Numbered from the stretch's first letter, positions 23,960-35,948 are shown. The stretch is 64,000 nucleotides of DNA from Epinephelus fuscoguttatus (GCF_011397635.1 NC_064758.1:15553013-15617012); one strand, 5' to 3'. The notes: generated by a model not told the origin, from the sequence alone. Numbers and translations: made by a program.

Positions 23960-25100
23960 GCCATACGCAATAGGCTGCAAATGGCAAAACCAAAAGGGCA
24001 GAGTGGCTGAGAAAGATGAACAAGAAGAAGGAATGGGCACTGGGTGGTTTTTACAGGGACCAATACAGATTTCTATTGCACACTCCAGTCCGCAGGAGCT
24101 GGGAAGTACAAAATAGGGCTTTTTCAAGGGCGGCGACGCTGGAAAAATAGGACAATAGCGTAAAGTGCTGCAGCACGGCACGTTGACATGCGTCGAGCCA
24201 CCGCCGGTGTGGGTTTGTAAGTAGAAGATAATGGGGGCGGCTGTTTTGACGCGCGTCGTACGGCGCCGGTGTGTTTTGGCCTTTTGGGTACCAATAAGAG
24301 AACTGGTAGGGCACCTGAGGAACACCCACTCGGACAAACAGAGGCATAAACCAATCTCAGTGCCTAATGACATGCCACCAATCCATCTGCCCAAGCAACA
24401 GCTGGAGACAAGATCCCCTACATGGAGCAAGGTGGTTAATACAGTTAAAAGGGCAAGAGCAGCATCAGTCCCGGGGCCCAATGGTGTCCCATACAAACTG
24501 TGCAAGAACACCCCTGGCATCCTGAAACACCTCTGGAAAGTGGTGAGAGTGGTGTGGGTAAAGGGAGTTGTGCCTATGGCATGGCAAAAAGCAGGGGGAA
24601 TACTTATCCCCATGGAAGAAAACTCCTCAACCATAAGTCAGTTTTACCAGATCAGCCTTCTGAATGTGGAGGGGAAGATCTTTGGCATTGTTGTCCAAAG
24701 GCTCTCTGCGTTCTTGCTGAGTAGCAGTCTCATTGTATCAACTGTACAGAAGGCAGTAATCCATGGCTTCGCAGGCTGTCTGGAGCATGCTAATGTCATC
24801 TGGCACCAGATCCATGCTGCCAAGAGGTAAAAGAAAAAAATCCATGTGGTATTCCTTGACCTTGCAAATGCCTTTGGGTCCATGCCTCATGAGGTGCTGT
24901 GGGCAGCATTTGACTTCTGTCAGGTGCCAGACAGCATCTCAAGGCTGGTCAAGGCATACTCCCAAGACCTTCAGTTCTGTATAACAACACAGGATAACAT
25001 CACTGGATGGCAGCATCTTGAAAAAGGCGTTTTGGCGTGTTGCACCATCTCATCCCTGGCCTTCACCACGGCAATAAAACTCAGAATCCGAGCATGAAAT
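23960..25100 (+). mobile_element. Non-LTR retrotransposon reverse transcriptase remnant
   Basis: One frame from 24231 reads LRNTHSDKQRHKP, then RAASVPGPNGVPYKL. It continues through ISLLNVEGKIF and VFLDLANAFGSMPHEVLWAA, then LEKGVLACCTIS. These are successive RT motifs of a LINE family found in many aquatic animals. A single in-frame TAA (24828-24830) interrupts it, and the catalytic YxDD block is missing, so it is dead. The C-terminal part of the same family appears on the minus strand at 63240-64000. Confidence 0.85.
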
Positions 25101-25154
25101 TGGGTAGTTGGAGGTCAATGCTTGGACGGTGGACTGCAGCTTCCTCCGATAATA

Positions 25155-25438
25155 CATAACCGTAAAACATGGATTAACACTTAACTCACCGTAAGTGCAT
25201 ATATATTTAAATGTAAAATGTAAACAAAAAAGCCCTGGTGCAAGACGCTACCAAGGGCTGTGTTAGCCTCGCCAGACGTGAAGACTGCCTGTGGCTTTAT
25301 CAGTCCTGCTGGACACCAAGGTTTCCCAATCACTGGTAAATACATTTAGCATCATCAACTATTATACAAAGTAAAACATCAATAAAAAAGCCCTGGTGCA
25401 TGACGCTACCAAGGGCTGTGTTAGCCTTGCCAGGGTCG
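25155..25438 (-). repeat. Two further tandem copies of the acidic gene's 3' flank
   Basis: A block of about 60 bases (AGCCCTGGTGCAAGACGCTA, then CCAAGGGCTGTGTTAGCC) occurs at 25230-25275 and 25390-25435. A decayed copy lies at 23886-23955. On the minus strand it directly follows the stop codon of the acidic repeat gene, so the gene's 3' end has been locally duplicated. Confidence 0.7.
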
Positions 25439-28400
25439 TCAGTCTTCATCTGAGTTGCTGTCATCGGGCCAATATCTTCTGGCAGTGGGGGAGCTGGGGC
25501 CTGAAGTGGAGGTTGCCGAGTGCCTGTGGTCCCCTTCTCCGCTTCTGTGTGTGGAGGAGCTGGGGCCTGAAGAGGACGGTGCCGAGTGCCTGTGGTCCCC
25601 TTCTCTGCTTCTGTGTGTGGAGGAGCTGAGGCCTGAAATGGAGGATCTTGGCTCTTCCTGGCGGTCATCACAGGACTTCCTCTGACTCTTCAAACTTACC
25701 CACACTGTGTTGCTCTCTTCCCTGCGTCTCATGGTGGAGGAGCTGGGGCCTGAAGTGGAGGGTGCCGAGTGCCCGTGGCCCCCTTCTCCGCTTCTGCGTG
25801 TGGAGGAGCTGAGGCCTGAAGTGGAGGGTCTTGGCTCTTCCTGGCGGTCATCACAGGACTTCCTCTGCCTCTTCAAACTTACCTGACCTGTGTCAACTTC
25901 TTTCCTGCGTGTCATAGTGAAAGAGCTGAGGCCTGAAGTGGAGGGTCTTGGGTCCTCCTCACTGTCCTCAAAAGTCACTCTCTGCCTCTTCCTACTTACC
26001 TGACCTGTATCACCCTCTTCCCTGCATCTCTTGGTGGAGGAGCTGAGGCCTGAAGTGGAGGGTCTTGGCTCTTCCTGGCGGTCATCACAGGACTTCCTCT
26101 GCCTCTTCAAACTTACCTGACCTGTGTCACCTTCTTTCCTGCGTGTCATAGTGAAAGAGCTGAGGCCTGAAGTGGAGGGTCTTGGGTCCTCCTCACTGTC
26201 CTCAAAAGTCACTCTCTGCCTCTTCCTACTTACCTGACCTGTATCACCCTCTTCCCTGCATCTCTTGGTGGAGGAGCTGAGGCCTGAAGTGGAGGGTCTT
26301 GGCTCTTCCTGGCGGTCATCACAGGACTTCCTCTGCCTCTTCAAACTTACCTGACCTGTGTCACCTTCTTTCCTGCGTGTCATAGTGAAAGAGCTGAGGC
26401 CTGAAGTGGAGGGTCTTGGCTCTTCCTGGCGGTCATCACAGGACTTCCTCTGCCTCTTCAAACTTACCTGACCTGTGTCACCTTCTTTTCTGCGTGTTAT
26501 AGTGAAAGAGCTGAGGCCTGAAGTGGAGGGTCTTGGGTCCTCCTCACTGTCCTCAAAAGTCACCCTCTGCCTCTTCATACTTACCTGACCTGTGCTGCTC
26601 TCTTCCCTGCTTCTCTTGGTGGAGGGGCTGAGGCTGAAGGCTGGGGAAGTAGAGTCTTCAGACCTAGGAGAGACTGGGGGCAGATCTTCAGGACGTTCCA
26701 CTTGCTGCACAGGAGGCTCAGGGGGAGGAACACCAAAAGGACGCGATCCCTGCCAAAAACTTGGAGATGGGAGCCGCTGGACAAGAGGGGGGCGAGGTCT
26801 GATGTCATCACCACCATGGTCCTCTTCAGCCTCTTCATCTTCTCCATCTTCTTCGTCCTCATCATCCTCCTGTTCCTCGGTGATGGACTCGTACCCAGAA
26901 TCTTCACTCTCCGGGTCCAACCAGTCCAAACCATCCTCCTCATCCTCAGACTCGTCCTCATCATCAAAGTCGGGAAAGGGGATGTCACCTATCTCAACCT
27001 CACAATCGTCCTCGACACCCAACTCCTCCTCACTTACCTCTTCCTCACCAGAGGAGCTGTAGATGGGGAGATTGTCGAGGATCCTGATGAAATCAGGGAG
27101 GCCATCCTCTGCGGGACGCTCGATGACGTTGTTAGCACCACCTGAGGAGAAAAGATATTCAAATTATAAGGATTTCTCATTGAATCTCTCATTATATATT
27201 TGGGATTAATCTAGCAATAATCAAAATTTTAATTGAAAAACACTACAGCGTCCCTATACTAACTACAACTGCACTACACTTGTAACAAAGCCACCAACAC
27301 ACAAGGTGCTACGCCAAAAGTAATATCAAATCTTGTGCAATTCAGCCTCTTAGTTTGTAGAGCAAAGGAATGAGGCAATCAATCAATCAATGCAGCATAA
27401 TATGGCATAATGCTAAGCTCCAGAAACAATGTCATTAATCTGTCAGTGGGTTAATTGACTTATGAGATGCAGCACTGAGTAAAGGCATTTGTTTTGCACC
27501 AAACTGTAAAGACTCTAAAGGGGGAATTGTATGTGTGCGTCAGACCCTACGCTGTAGCCTACACACACGGCCTACACCATTGTGAGCATTTATACTTGTG
27601 CTGGTGTCTGTGTCACTCTGCTGTTACACCTCCAAAACACTATTAAGCAGTGTTTTTATGTAAAGTGCTGTAAATCAACTAAACTTTACAGCACTTTACA
27701 GCACTATTAAGCAGTGTTTTTATGTAAAGTGCTGTAAAGTTTAGTTGATTTAAAATACACCTAAAATACACATTAGACTTAATAGCGACCATTTCAAACA
27801 CAATTTCACAAATCAGCTTCACTATAATTCGCAGCATTCACAAACAAAGCATTTGTCTTTTGCTGGACACATTTTCCCCACAAATACAACATGCTAATGT
27901 TTTTAGCATGAGCCTATGGCATTTTACATTGTATAACGTTAGATTAGCCTAGCGATTAGCGGAGATTTCCTTTTCTTAGCCTATATGAAGCCAGGGACAA
28001 CAGCAACATCTAACAAAGGTAATGTTACAAAATTAAGTTCCATTATAACTCATACGTTGACCGACAAAACAACTGTCTCATACTAAACGTTTTCTAAACC
28101 AATATAACATGCTAACATTATTAGCGCAGGCTATGGCATTTTACATTGTATAAATTAGCCTAGCAACAAGCGGAGATTTCCTCTACTCATATGAAGCCAG
28201 GGACAGCAGCAACATTTAACAAAGGTAACGTTACAAAATTCAGTTCAATTACAACTCATAAGGTTCACCGACAACTGTCTCACACTAAACATGTTTTCCA
28301 ATATATATAACATGCTAACATTATTAGCACAAGCCTATGGCATTTTACATTGTATAAATTAGCCTAGCAACAAGCGGAGATTTCCTCTAGGTCATGTGTC

Positions 28401-29651
28401 AAGGACAGCAGCAACATTTAACAAAGGTAACGTTACAAAATTCAGTTCAATGACAACTCATAAGGTTCACCGACAAAACAACTGTCTCACACTCAACATG
28501 TTTTCCAACATATATAACATGCTAACGTTATTAGCACACGCCTATGGCATTTTGCATGATATAAATTAGCCCAGCGACAAGCGGAGATTTCCTCTACTCA
28601 TATGAAGCCAGGATAAATCACACACAAGACTTAAAATGTTGTTTCATATCTGTGAAAGCAAAGTAAATAAAAGCTTACTTTCCACCAAGGGAAATTGTTT
28701 CAGCTTACAAAAAATAGACAGCAGGTCTGCAAAGCCACAACATGTTGGCTGGTTACAATTCTCTGGAGGTGCGTTTAATATGCGTTGCACTGGATGTGTC
28801 TTTATGACCATTGAACCATGCTGCATTATTCCAAAAATACCACATTAAATTCTTTGCAGACCGAACTAGTATAGGCCTGTTATTCAGTTTGCACATTACA
28901 GCCTGTAGCAGACACATAACACGCAGTTCATTAACAAATCGCTCTCTTGTCCCTCGAAAACAAAATACCATATTAACGAGCAATGTCAATATTAAATGTT
29001 AAAAATATGTGTATTCAATATGACACTAAAGGGACCTTCGGCATCAGCTCCGGATATAATAAATCCAGCTTCAGCAACCAAAACAAACCAACTCTGACGC
29101 ACATGCCCTGGTGTGATTCCGCCTGTGCGTCCCTGCGTCATGACGTCTGCTCCTAATAGTGCCATCGTTTCCATGGCGCATAGCCTAACGAAAAGCATTT
29201 TTGGCATTATTTGAAACTCGACCCCCTCGCCATTTTTCTTTCAGTAAATTGGATCACAAATTGTCACATTTGGACGATTTGATACCCTCAAACAAAAATA
29301 ACAGTGTTTTCAAATTACTATATGAATTGTTAACACATTCCGCACCTGTCCCGGTACATTTAACACATTCTGTCCATCAAAATATCAATTAACACCGGAA
29401 ACCGTGAATTAGTGTCTGTTTTAATAAAATCGGAGTTTTCTACCAGACCTAATAACACGGTGTGAACTATCCGCCTATAATCTCAAAAAGTTGCGCAATT
29501 TCTACACTGATAACACTTTTAACGATTTAAGAGATCGGATCAACAAATAAGATGCTAAAATAAATGTAAACGTTGTCTTACCTGCGCGGTCGGTGTCCGG
29601 CTCACGCAAGTCCTCCTCCTCCTCCGGGGTCGGTGGTCTGCTGGGGGCCAT
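25439..29651 (-). CDS. Acidic, tandem-repeat, nuclear-looking protein of unknown function
   Basis: Exon 1 is 29582-29651 (MAPSRPPTPEEEEDLREPD) with a GCAG|GTAAGA donor. Exon 2 is 25439-27141 after a TTTTCTCCTCAG acceptor. Together they are 1773 bases, or 590 residues. Order of regions: a Pro/Glu start; a short ordered-looking segment (LPDFIRILDNLPIYSSS); a very acidic stretch with DEDESEDEEDGLDWLDPE; a Pro-rich linker (PPVQQVERPEDLPP); then eight repeats. Seven of these are 39 residues apart, each with TGQVS, a basic KRQR cluster, a short acidic patch and PRPSTSGLSS. A Ser/His-rich tail ends in DDSNSDED. The KRQR clusters resemble nuclear localisation signals, and the composition suggests a disordered nuclear protein. 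I do not recognise the family. A TATA box lies upstream. Most of the 2.4-kb intron is repetitive. Confidence 0.75.
25694..26700 (-). repeat. 117-bp coding tandem repeat array
   Basis: The string ACTTAC (GTAAGT on the coding strand) occurs at 25877, 25994, 26111, 26228, 26345, 26462 and 26579, exactly 117 bases apart, with a divergent eighth unit at 25694. Two subtypes alternate: A (VTFEDSEEDPRP) and B (KSCDDRQEEPRP). The 5'-to-3' order is A B B A B A B B. Units 3-4 and 5-6 form a 234-bp higher-order dimer, showing recent unequal exchange. Confidence 0.9.
27639..27750. repeat. Palindromic repeat in intron of acidic gene
   Basis: AATCAACTAAACTTTACAGC at 27673 onward is the inverse complement of the sequence ending at 27750, with 22-base arms. 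In addition, a 36-base direct repeat beginning ACTATTAAGCAGTG occurs at 27639 and 27703. Confidence 0.85.
27838..28620. repeat. About 3.5 tandem units of ~210 bp in intron
   Basis: The core AACATGCTAAC...TTAGC, CTATGGCATTTTACATTG and GCGGAGATTTCCTCT recurs at about 27888, 28106, 28309 and 28516 (spacing 203-218), with indels. It contains repeated TAACGTTA strings. No coding potential is seen. Confidence 0.85.
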
Positions 29652-29810
29652 TTTCGGGCTCGTCGCTTTCCCACGAAGTTGAATAATCCAAAGGGTTTGA
29701 AATGTGTTTTCCAAAAGTTTGCTTTCTTTCTCAAAACTCACAGTTATCTTTCCACAGTTTGGCTCGGGTCCAAAGTCAAGTGCAAAGTGAGAGATCAGGA
29801 TGGTCTGGAA

Positions 29811-29821
29811 GCCTTATATAC
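29811..29821 (-). promoter_or_regulatory. TATA box of acidic repeat gene
   Basis: CGTATATAAGGC on the minus strand, about 160 bases upstream of the ATG at 29651. A TSS near 29785 would give a leader of about 135 bases. A GTCACGTA E-box/CRE-like string lies immediately upstream. Confidence 0.65.
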
Positions 29822-29879
29822 GTGACCTCGGCCGGGTCATCGTTCTGTTTCCATGACATTTGATGATGTACGCGCTTTG

Positions 29880-30445
29880 GTGTCACTTACACAGAAAGAT
29901 GGATATTTTTATTCATTCATTTCATATTTGTTCATTTATCTTTTTTTTATTTAAAGGCTACTTTCACCGAGTAGCATTTCTCTCTCTTTTATTCTAGTTT
30001 AACTGCCATTTCTGTGTAATTACTGCTACATAAATAACATAAGATAAAAAAAATAAATTATAACTCAAACCACAATCACCCTTAACATCATCACCAACCA
30101 TTCTTTATGCAGAGAAAATTGACTGAGCATTAAGGTCTTTTATAGCAATGTCCTGAATTCACATTCAATGGGCTCGAAGGATACAAATATATAATTGCAA
30201 TAATGTGATGACAGAAAAGTCCATAAAAACAAATAAGTAGCAGCAATGTCTATCAAGAATTATAAACAGCGATTAAAAAAAATAGGAGGACGATGTATAT
30301 GCGCGTATGTGTCATTTACACAGAGAGATGGATATTTTTATTCATTTATTTCATATTTGTTCATTTACTTATTTTACTTACTTACTTTATTCTAGTTTAC
30401 CTGCCATTTCTGTGTTATTACTGCTACATAAATAAATCTAAATAA
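29880..30445. repeat. Direct duplication upstream of the acidic gene promoter
   Basis: Two copies (about 29880-30040 and 30308-30440, roughly 430 apart) share ACACAGAAAGATGGATATTT / ACACAGAGAGATGGATATTT. They also share TTTATTCTAGTTTA.CTGCC and TACTGCTACATAAATAA. Function unknown; possibly old promoter-proximal duplication. Confidence 0.75.
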
Positions 30446-32397
30446 AATAAAAACATTATAAATCAAACCACAAACACTATTTACATTATATTGTGCAAGG
30501 CCGTAGCCATGGAGTCAACAGTGGGTGGGACCAAATCTGTGCCCAGTGGCAGGTCTGTGATGCTGATACTTTGGGCATTGATATGAGTGTTATGAGTGTT
30601 AGCATGCTATTGCTATTGATAGTAGCATCTGTGTTAATAGGATCATTAGTTTTAGTATTATTGCTTGAAGTTCTCCCCTGTTAGTAACTGTAGCAGTATC
30701 ATAACTCAGAGTGCAATTACTGGTAAGCTTTGTATTCATTATCAGAAAAGCCCAGTTAACTCGTTTGTGCACACCTGCATTCTATACGAGCCATTACTGG
30801 TCTACTGTACTGCTGTGCTGTATCAAGGATGAATCAGTCACGGGAAACAGTTACATCTACATCCTGTCTCGTGTCTGTGTGTTCTGCACACCCCAGGGTG
30901 AGTGCAATCCTAAATATTCCTTAATCAGTCCCACCTATTTTTTAGCTATAGAGTGCTCCAGGGATGATGTTTTTCTGTAGGCCATCACTGATGTTAGCAT
31001 CGCCCTGGTCCCCTCATCAAAAAGCCTATGGTATTTTATTGCTGAAAATAAGCTCTATGAATCATTGGGGTTTGCACGAATTTGTAGAGTCCATACCAGC
31101 TGAAGTAAGTGCTGTCACTAAGGCAAAAGGGGGACATACTAAATACTACCAAATCTTTTTCAAAGATTCAACTTCACTTAAATTGCTCAGCTGATATTAC
31201 AATTTTTCATAAAACTGTTATATTTGAAACAAATGCAAAATAGAAGTGTCTTGGATACTGGTCTCAGATTCCTGGACCCCACTGTATGTTTGAAACACTG
31301 TGTGTTGATCTGAGGGGACTGGGAAATAAATTACATGGATTCATTTCTAATTTTATGGAGCCCCCTGGTGGCAGTAGAGGGAAATGATAGATTCACAGAG
31401 TGAGTCATAAGTATCATCCACTGAGTTTGGTAATCAGAGTCTAGTCAGCTGACTCACTCAGTCACTGGCCATCTCTGTGCATTACAGCGATTATGGCACA
31501 GTGTGCGTTGCCAGCTGGAGCTGGACTAAGCAGCTGTATAAAACAGCTGTATAAATGAGCAGCAGATGAGCTGGATAATATGAAATGCTTCCTGTCTCAG
31601 AGGGGGTCCACACCCTCAGAGTCTGATACATATTTAGTTATGCTGGGGGAAATGGGGCAGTACTGTTGGCGCTGTTGTCTCACAGCAAGAGGGATCCAGG
31701 TTTGAACCCACAGAGTCTGCATGTTCCCCCTGTGTTAGTGTGGGTTTTCTTCAAGTTCTCTGGCTTCAAAGTTCAGACACACGGGTTAATTGGCAACTCT
31801 CAAGAGGATAAGCAGTTACAGAAAATGGATGGAAGAAAGAGAGGAAACAATTAACTCTCATATGTGGCTCATATCTAGTCCCCTTGCCCCCGAAGCCATT
31901 TTCATAAAATAACTCTACAAGATTTCCATTTTGTTGAAAAAAATAAACAGAGTATAAAAGAGACTTGAAATAAGAGTGAGCAAAATCTTTTATATCAACT
32001 TACAGAGTACAAATTCAATGCTATGCTGATTGTCTGCTCTTGAAATTTGACAGCTGCTGCTTCAAAAAGACACCATGAATATTAAAAAAAAATAACTAAT
32101 CTGAACCACATTTTCACAGTACATAAATATTTTCTTTCCCAGATGACACTTACACCCAAAAAGCTTATGTAGAAAAAAAAAAAAAACCCACAGCAAGTCA
32201 TTACAAATGGTAAAAATGTACAGTAAGACATGATTGTGTGTCTGTAAAAGTATAACCGCAGCTTAGAAAATTCATACACTTTGCACCCCTGCTGAGGCAT
32301 AATCCCAACATATTACAGTCATGCCTTATGGCATTGAAATAGACTAACATTCCCTGAAAGTTAAATTAAGTAGTTTATAGCTGAACTCCGCAGACGG
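30446..32397. other. Intergenic DNA between acidic gene and casp9
   Basis: No gene seen. A worn copy of the 4332-type fish repeat lies at about 31640-31840 (CAGCAAGAGGGATCCAGGTT, then GAAAATGGATGGAAG). The casp9 3' UTR must extend into the right part; I found no clear AATAAA on the minus strand. Confidence 0.45.
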
Positions 32398-35300
32398 CTA
32401 CGCTTGGGTTTGAAAGTGGAGAAGTTTGCGGAGGAAGTTAAAGGAACCAGGCATTTGCTTGTAGAGCCCTTTTGCAGAGTTTTGGGAGACTTCATGGTTA
32501 ACCTGAAAATAAACACAATCAGTGTCTTAGTTTCAATTAAAAAGCTCTAAATAATGAAGGGGAGTCAATAGAGCCCTAGATAATTTGGCTGGTAAAATAA
32601 GAGACACTCACCATCATTAACATTGTAACCAAGTCATCAGTGGCAGCGTTTTCCTCAAGGATGCGATCGAGTGTCTCGACGTACCAGGAGCCCGACTGAG
32701 TGTCTCTCCACGAAACGTAACCTGTGTTTGTCACATCAGGCATTAGAAAGACATGCATAGCAAGTCAAGTGTATCTCTTCTGTGTTATTAAATTACAAAT
32801 GCATGAATGTAACACACACACACATACCGGGAAAAGTAGAGTAGGACACCAGAATGTCACTCGGGGTGGGCAGCGTGGCTCTGGCGTCCACTTCGTCAGA
32901 CATGCTCAGAGAGTCGCTGCTGGATGACATCGGAATGGCGTCTGTCTGATCATCCGCTCCACCAGTGGATGGTTCAACCTCATCAGGGGACACCTCGAAG
33001 CCTGTGTCTCTTTCACCTCAAGGACAAAAACAAATGCTTCCCTATGAGACTACTTTAAGTTATAGGTCATGCTTTGTTACTTTGAGTCTGTCAATAGTAT
33101 GTTCAGTGTCAGCTACCTCCTCCACAGGCCTGGATGAAGAAAAGTTTGGGTTTGCCCTGTAGAGATGGACAATGCTGGCCATTTAGGTAGTTTGTGATGT
33201 GCTGAACTGGAACAAACTGTCCGTCCACACCATACACGGCACCGGGGAAGCGGCTGTGACTCACCTGTCAACATAAATATGAGCGTACATTACAGGTCAT
33301 CCTGATCTGAACTTGAGCAGGTCAGAGAGAAAACTGTTTTCTGAGGAAAAAACAAATACAGGCTTACCTCAGTCCCGTGGGACAGCATGATAACCACACA
33401 GCAGTCATACTGTGAATGGTCTTTCTTCGATAGAGCTGACAGTTGATGTTTGATTTGCTGAAATGCAGAAGTAACTGTTAGCTTTACAACCATGAGCTCT
33501 TAAGTTCTACATGCTGTTTAAGACACAGAAGCAGAAGAAATGACTCTTACTTTTTGTTTCAGGTTTGTCTTAACTTCCACAATAAAGTTGAGAGCCTTAA
33601 ATCTTTTCTCCAGCTTCTCACAGTCTATGTTGGACCCTTTGCGACTGCTCAGCTCGCTCTCGGGATCAAACTCTACATTGTTTATGATGAGGCAATGTCC
33701 ACATGGGCTGGCGTCCATTTTATAGCTCTGATACAAACAATTACAGAGAAAAAGGGAAGCAGAGAAAGAGGCATCATGTAAATATATAATCTGGATAGCA
33801 ACTCATTCTGTTGGTCGTAAAGTGCATGATTAATAAACGGTGCTTACCTGGATGCTATCCCGTCGAGTTCTTACTGGTGGCCTTGGTCTTATGTCCTGAC
33901 TTTCAGGTGCTGTGACATGAGCATCAAAATATGTTAAGCATCAAGAAACTTGCCAGACTTTTACCAGCATGCAAATAAATCAAATAGCTTACATGGACTG
34001 GAAGTAGGGCTGGGTCTTGGCATTGGATAGACAGTAACACTGGACATAGGAGAGGCTATTAAAGAAACAAAGAGCACATATACGAGCCACCAAAGTGTTA
34101 ATATTATAAGACCAGAGAGTTACAAATTATTGTAATGATTTTTAAAGACTCTTTCACACACTTACTAATTGGGAGAGGCTGAACAACAGGGCGGTCGACC
34201 TGAGTTGGAGTTGCAGGCTGTATTTTAACTGCTGGAGCTCCATTCTGAAGAAGCTCTGCCAAACTGTGCTGACCCGTCTCCTGAAGGCACTCCAGAAATA
34301 ACGGAAAGGCCCGACTCCCACGGGTCTCCAAGTCCCGCACCAACTCTCTAGCCTGGTTGCGTCTGGTCCCAGCGCTCTGACAAGAGACACAGAAACAAGT
34401 GTGTACTAGCATTACATTAAATGATACAGTGTTGGTCTGAGTGTTCAGACATTAAAGGTGGCCATCATATTCCTATAAAATTCAATGAATATTAGTGAAC
34501 ATGGGCTTCTCTCTCTCAAAGCCATAAACCAGAGAAACGTAGGATGTCATTACGTATAAAGTCTGGAACTGCTCCACAGAGATGAATGGGAGACTGCTTT
34601 TGTGGCCCACGGAACGTTTGTTTTCTTTTTTAGACCGAATCATAAACTTCTGGGTGGAAAACCCCTGCTTCCTGTACATAAATTCTGACAGTGCTGAGCA
34701 AATGATGCCTAAATTCTATTAGTTTTTAGCCAGTCAGTTTAAACACGTGCTACATTTAGAGTACTTTTTACCACTTTACCTTGCTGTCAGACAGCCTTTT
34801 CAGGAGGATGAAGAATTGAAGCCATTATATTAAAGCCACCAGACTCTACTGGCAAAAACAGTAATTTTACTTAGCAGAACACAGGAGCTGCTGGTCTATC
34901 AATCAATCAATCAATTTTATTTATAAAGCCCAATATCACAAATCACAATTTGCCTCACAGGGCTTTACAGCATACGACATCCCTCTGTCCTTAAGACCCT
35001 CACAGCGGATAAGGAAAAACTCCCCAAAAAAACCCTTTAACGGGGAAAAAAAACACGGTAGAAACCTCAGGAAGAGCAACTGAGTCTACCGCTGCCTCAA
35101 TTGGTTAGTGTGTAAGGTAAAGCAGAGATCATTTTCCAAAAGTTGCATACACTCAAACAGATACTGATTTTTGTTTTTTTGTGGTGGATTTTTAGGTGGC
35201 TAAAATACATTTTGCTTTGGCCCTCATCCACCGCAGTACATCACCTAGCTTCTGTGGCAGTAAATTTGCTTTATAAAAGACACTAGCAGAGCAACACAGT

Positions 35301-35948
35301 ATAAAAAAAAAGCACAGCAGAAATGTGAGATAGGTTGGACCACCATGTTAAACCACATATCTGTAATTGTTACATTTACAGATGAAAATGGCAACAGAAA
35401 TAAACTGATTTCTTATTTCTCATACCTCATATCAATTGCAGGTTGTCCACCAGTGATTGTAGTTGTTAGCACAGCTTCATGGTAATTTGGTCTACACCCA
35501 CATTAACTTTATCACAGTGTTGTGTTCTCAACTGTAAAACATAAAATGTACCCATATACTCAGGACATTCCTCTGGGTGCTCTCTGTCTCACCTATAACA
35601 TTTCCCTGATTCATTGTCTAAGGAGCAGCTCCAGATGTTACACCCTATGACATGAAATTAAACTTTTAACACTCTAGTTTTTGAATTTGTGATAGAGTTT
35701 CTCACGTTTACTAATATTTTTGTGCTGTCTTAAACCATAGTAATAACATATATGAATTTTGAAAATGGGAATAGTTCGCCTGACACTTGACGCCGTGACC
35801 TACACAGCTGTCTTACCTTTATCTCATCGATCATGTCATGGGTAAACACTCCTTTTTCCAGAAGGCCATCATAGAGGTTTGATGGGTCCAAGTCTTTCAC
35901 GAGGTTGGTCCTGTTGCGCCGAAGAATATTCTTGTGGCTCTCCTCCAT
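32398..35948 (-). CDS. casp9: Caspase-9
   Basis: Ten minus-strand coding exons: 35817-35948, 34166-34376, 33993-34055, 33848-33909, 33551-33727, 33368-33457, 33117-33264, 32828-33016, 32612-32721 and 32398-32502. They total 1287 bases, 428 residues. The N-terminal CARD (residues about 1-90; [32 protein letters not shown]) binds APAF1. Catalytic His is in VIMLSHGTE. Catalytic Cys is in [14 protein letters not shown] rather than QACRG is the caspase-9 hallmark. The linker holds DQTD followed by AIPM, a candidate autoprocessing site that would expose an IAP-binding tetrapeptide, like ATPF in mammals. The small subunit has [20 protein letters not shown] and ends [12 protein letters not shown]. 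Role: initiator caspase of the mitochondrial apoptosis pathway. All borders are GT-AG and phases close. It lies head-to-head with dnajc16, as in human. Confidence 0.97.
34760..35270 (-). mobile_element. DNA transposon with nested retroposon in casp9 intron 1
   Basis: 34790-34897 and about 35085 onward are inverse-orientation relatives of the foldback element at 49880-50769 (TGTCAGACAGCC, GCCACCAGACTC and GAGCTGCTGGTCTA blocks). Inside it, 34898-35085 is a separate fish retroposon tail (ATCAATCAATCAATTTTATT, AAAGCCCAATATCACAAATC, GGGCTTTACAGCATACGACA). It interrupts the outer element at GTCTAYC, which is duplicated on both sides. Confidence 0.6.

Noticed and set aside
25694..26700. Regular 117-bp array considered as CRISPR-like or satellite
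   Set aside because: Repeats are contiguous without spacers, lie in one open frame and keep codon phase; this is a coding tandem repeat in a vertebrate.
26592..27145. Long plus-strand open frames opposite the acidic repeat gene
   Set aside because: Ser-rich or hydrophobic shadows of the acidic GA-rich coding strand; the minus-strand frame has start, splice and TATA support.
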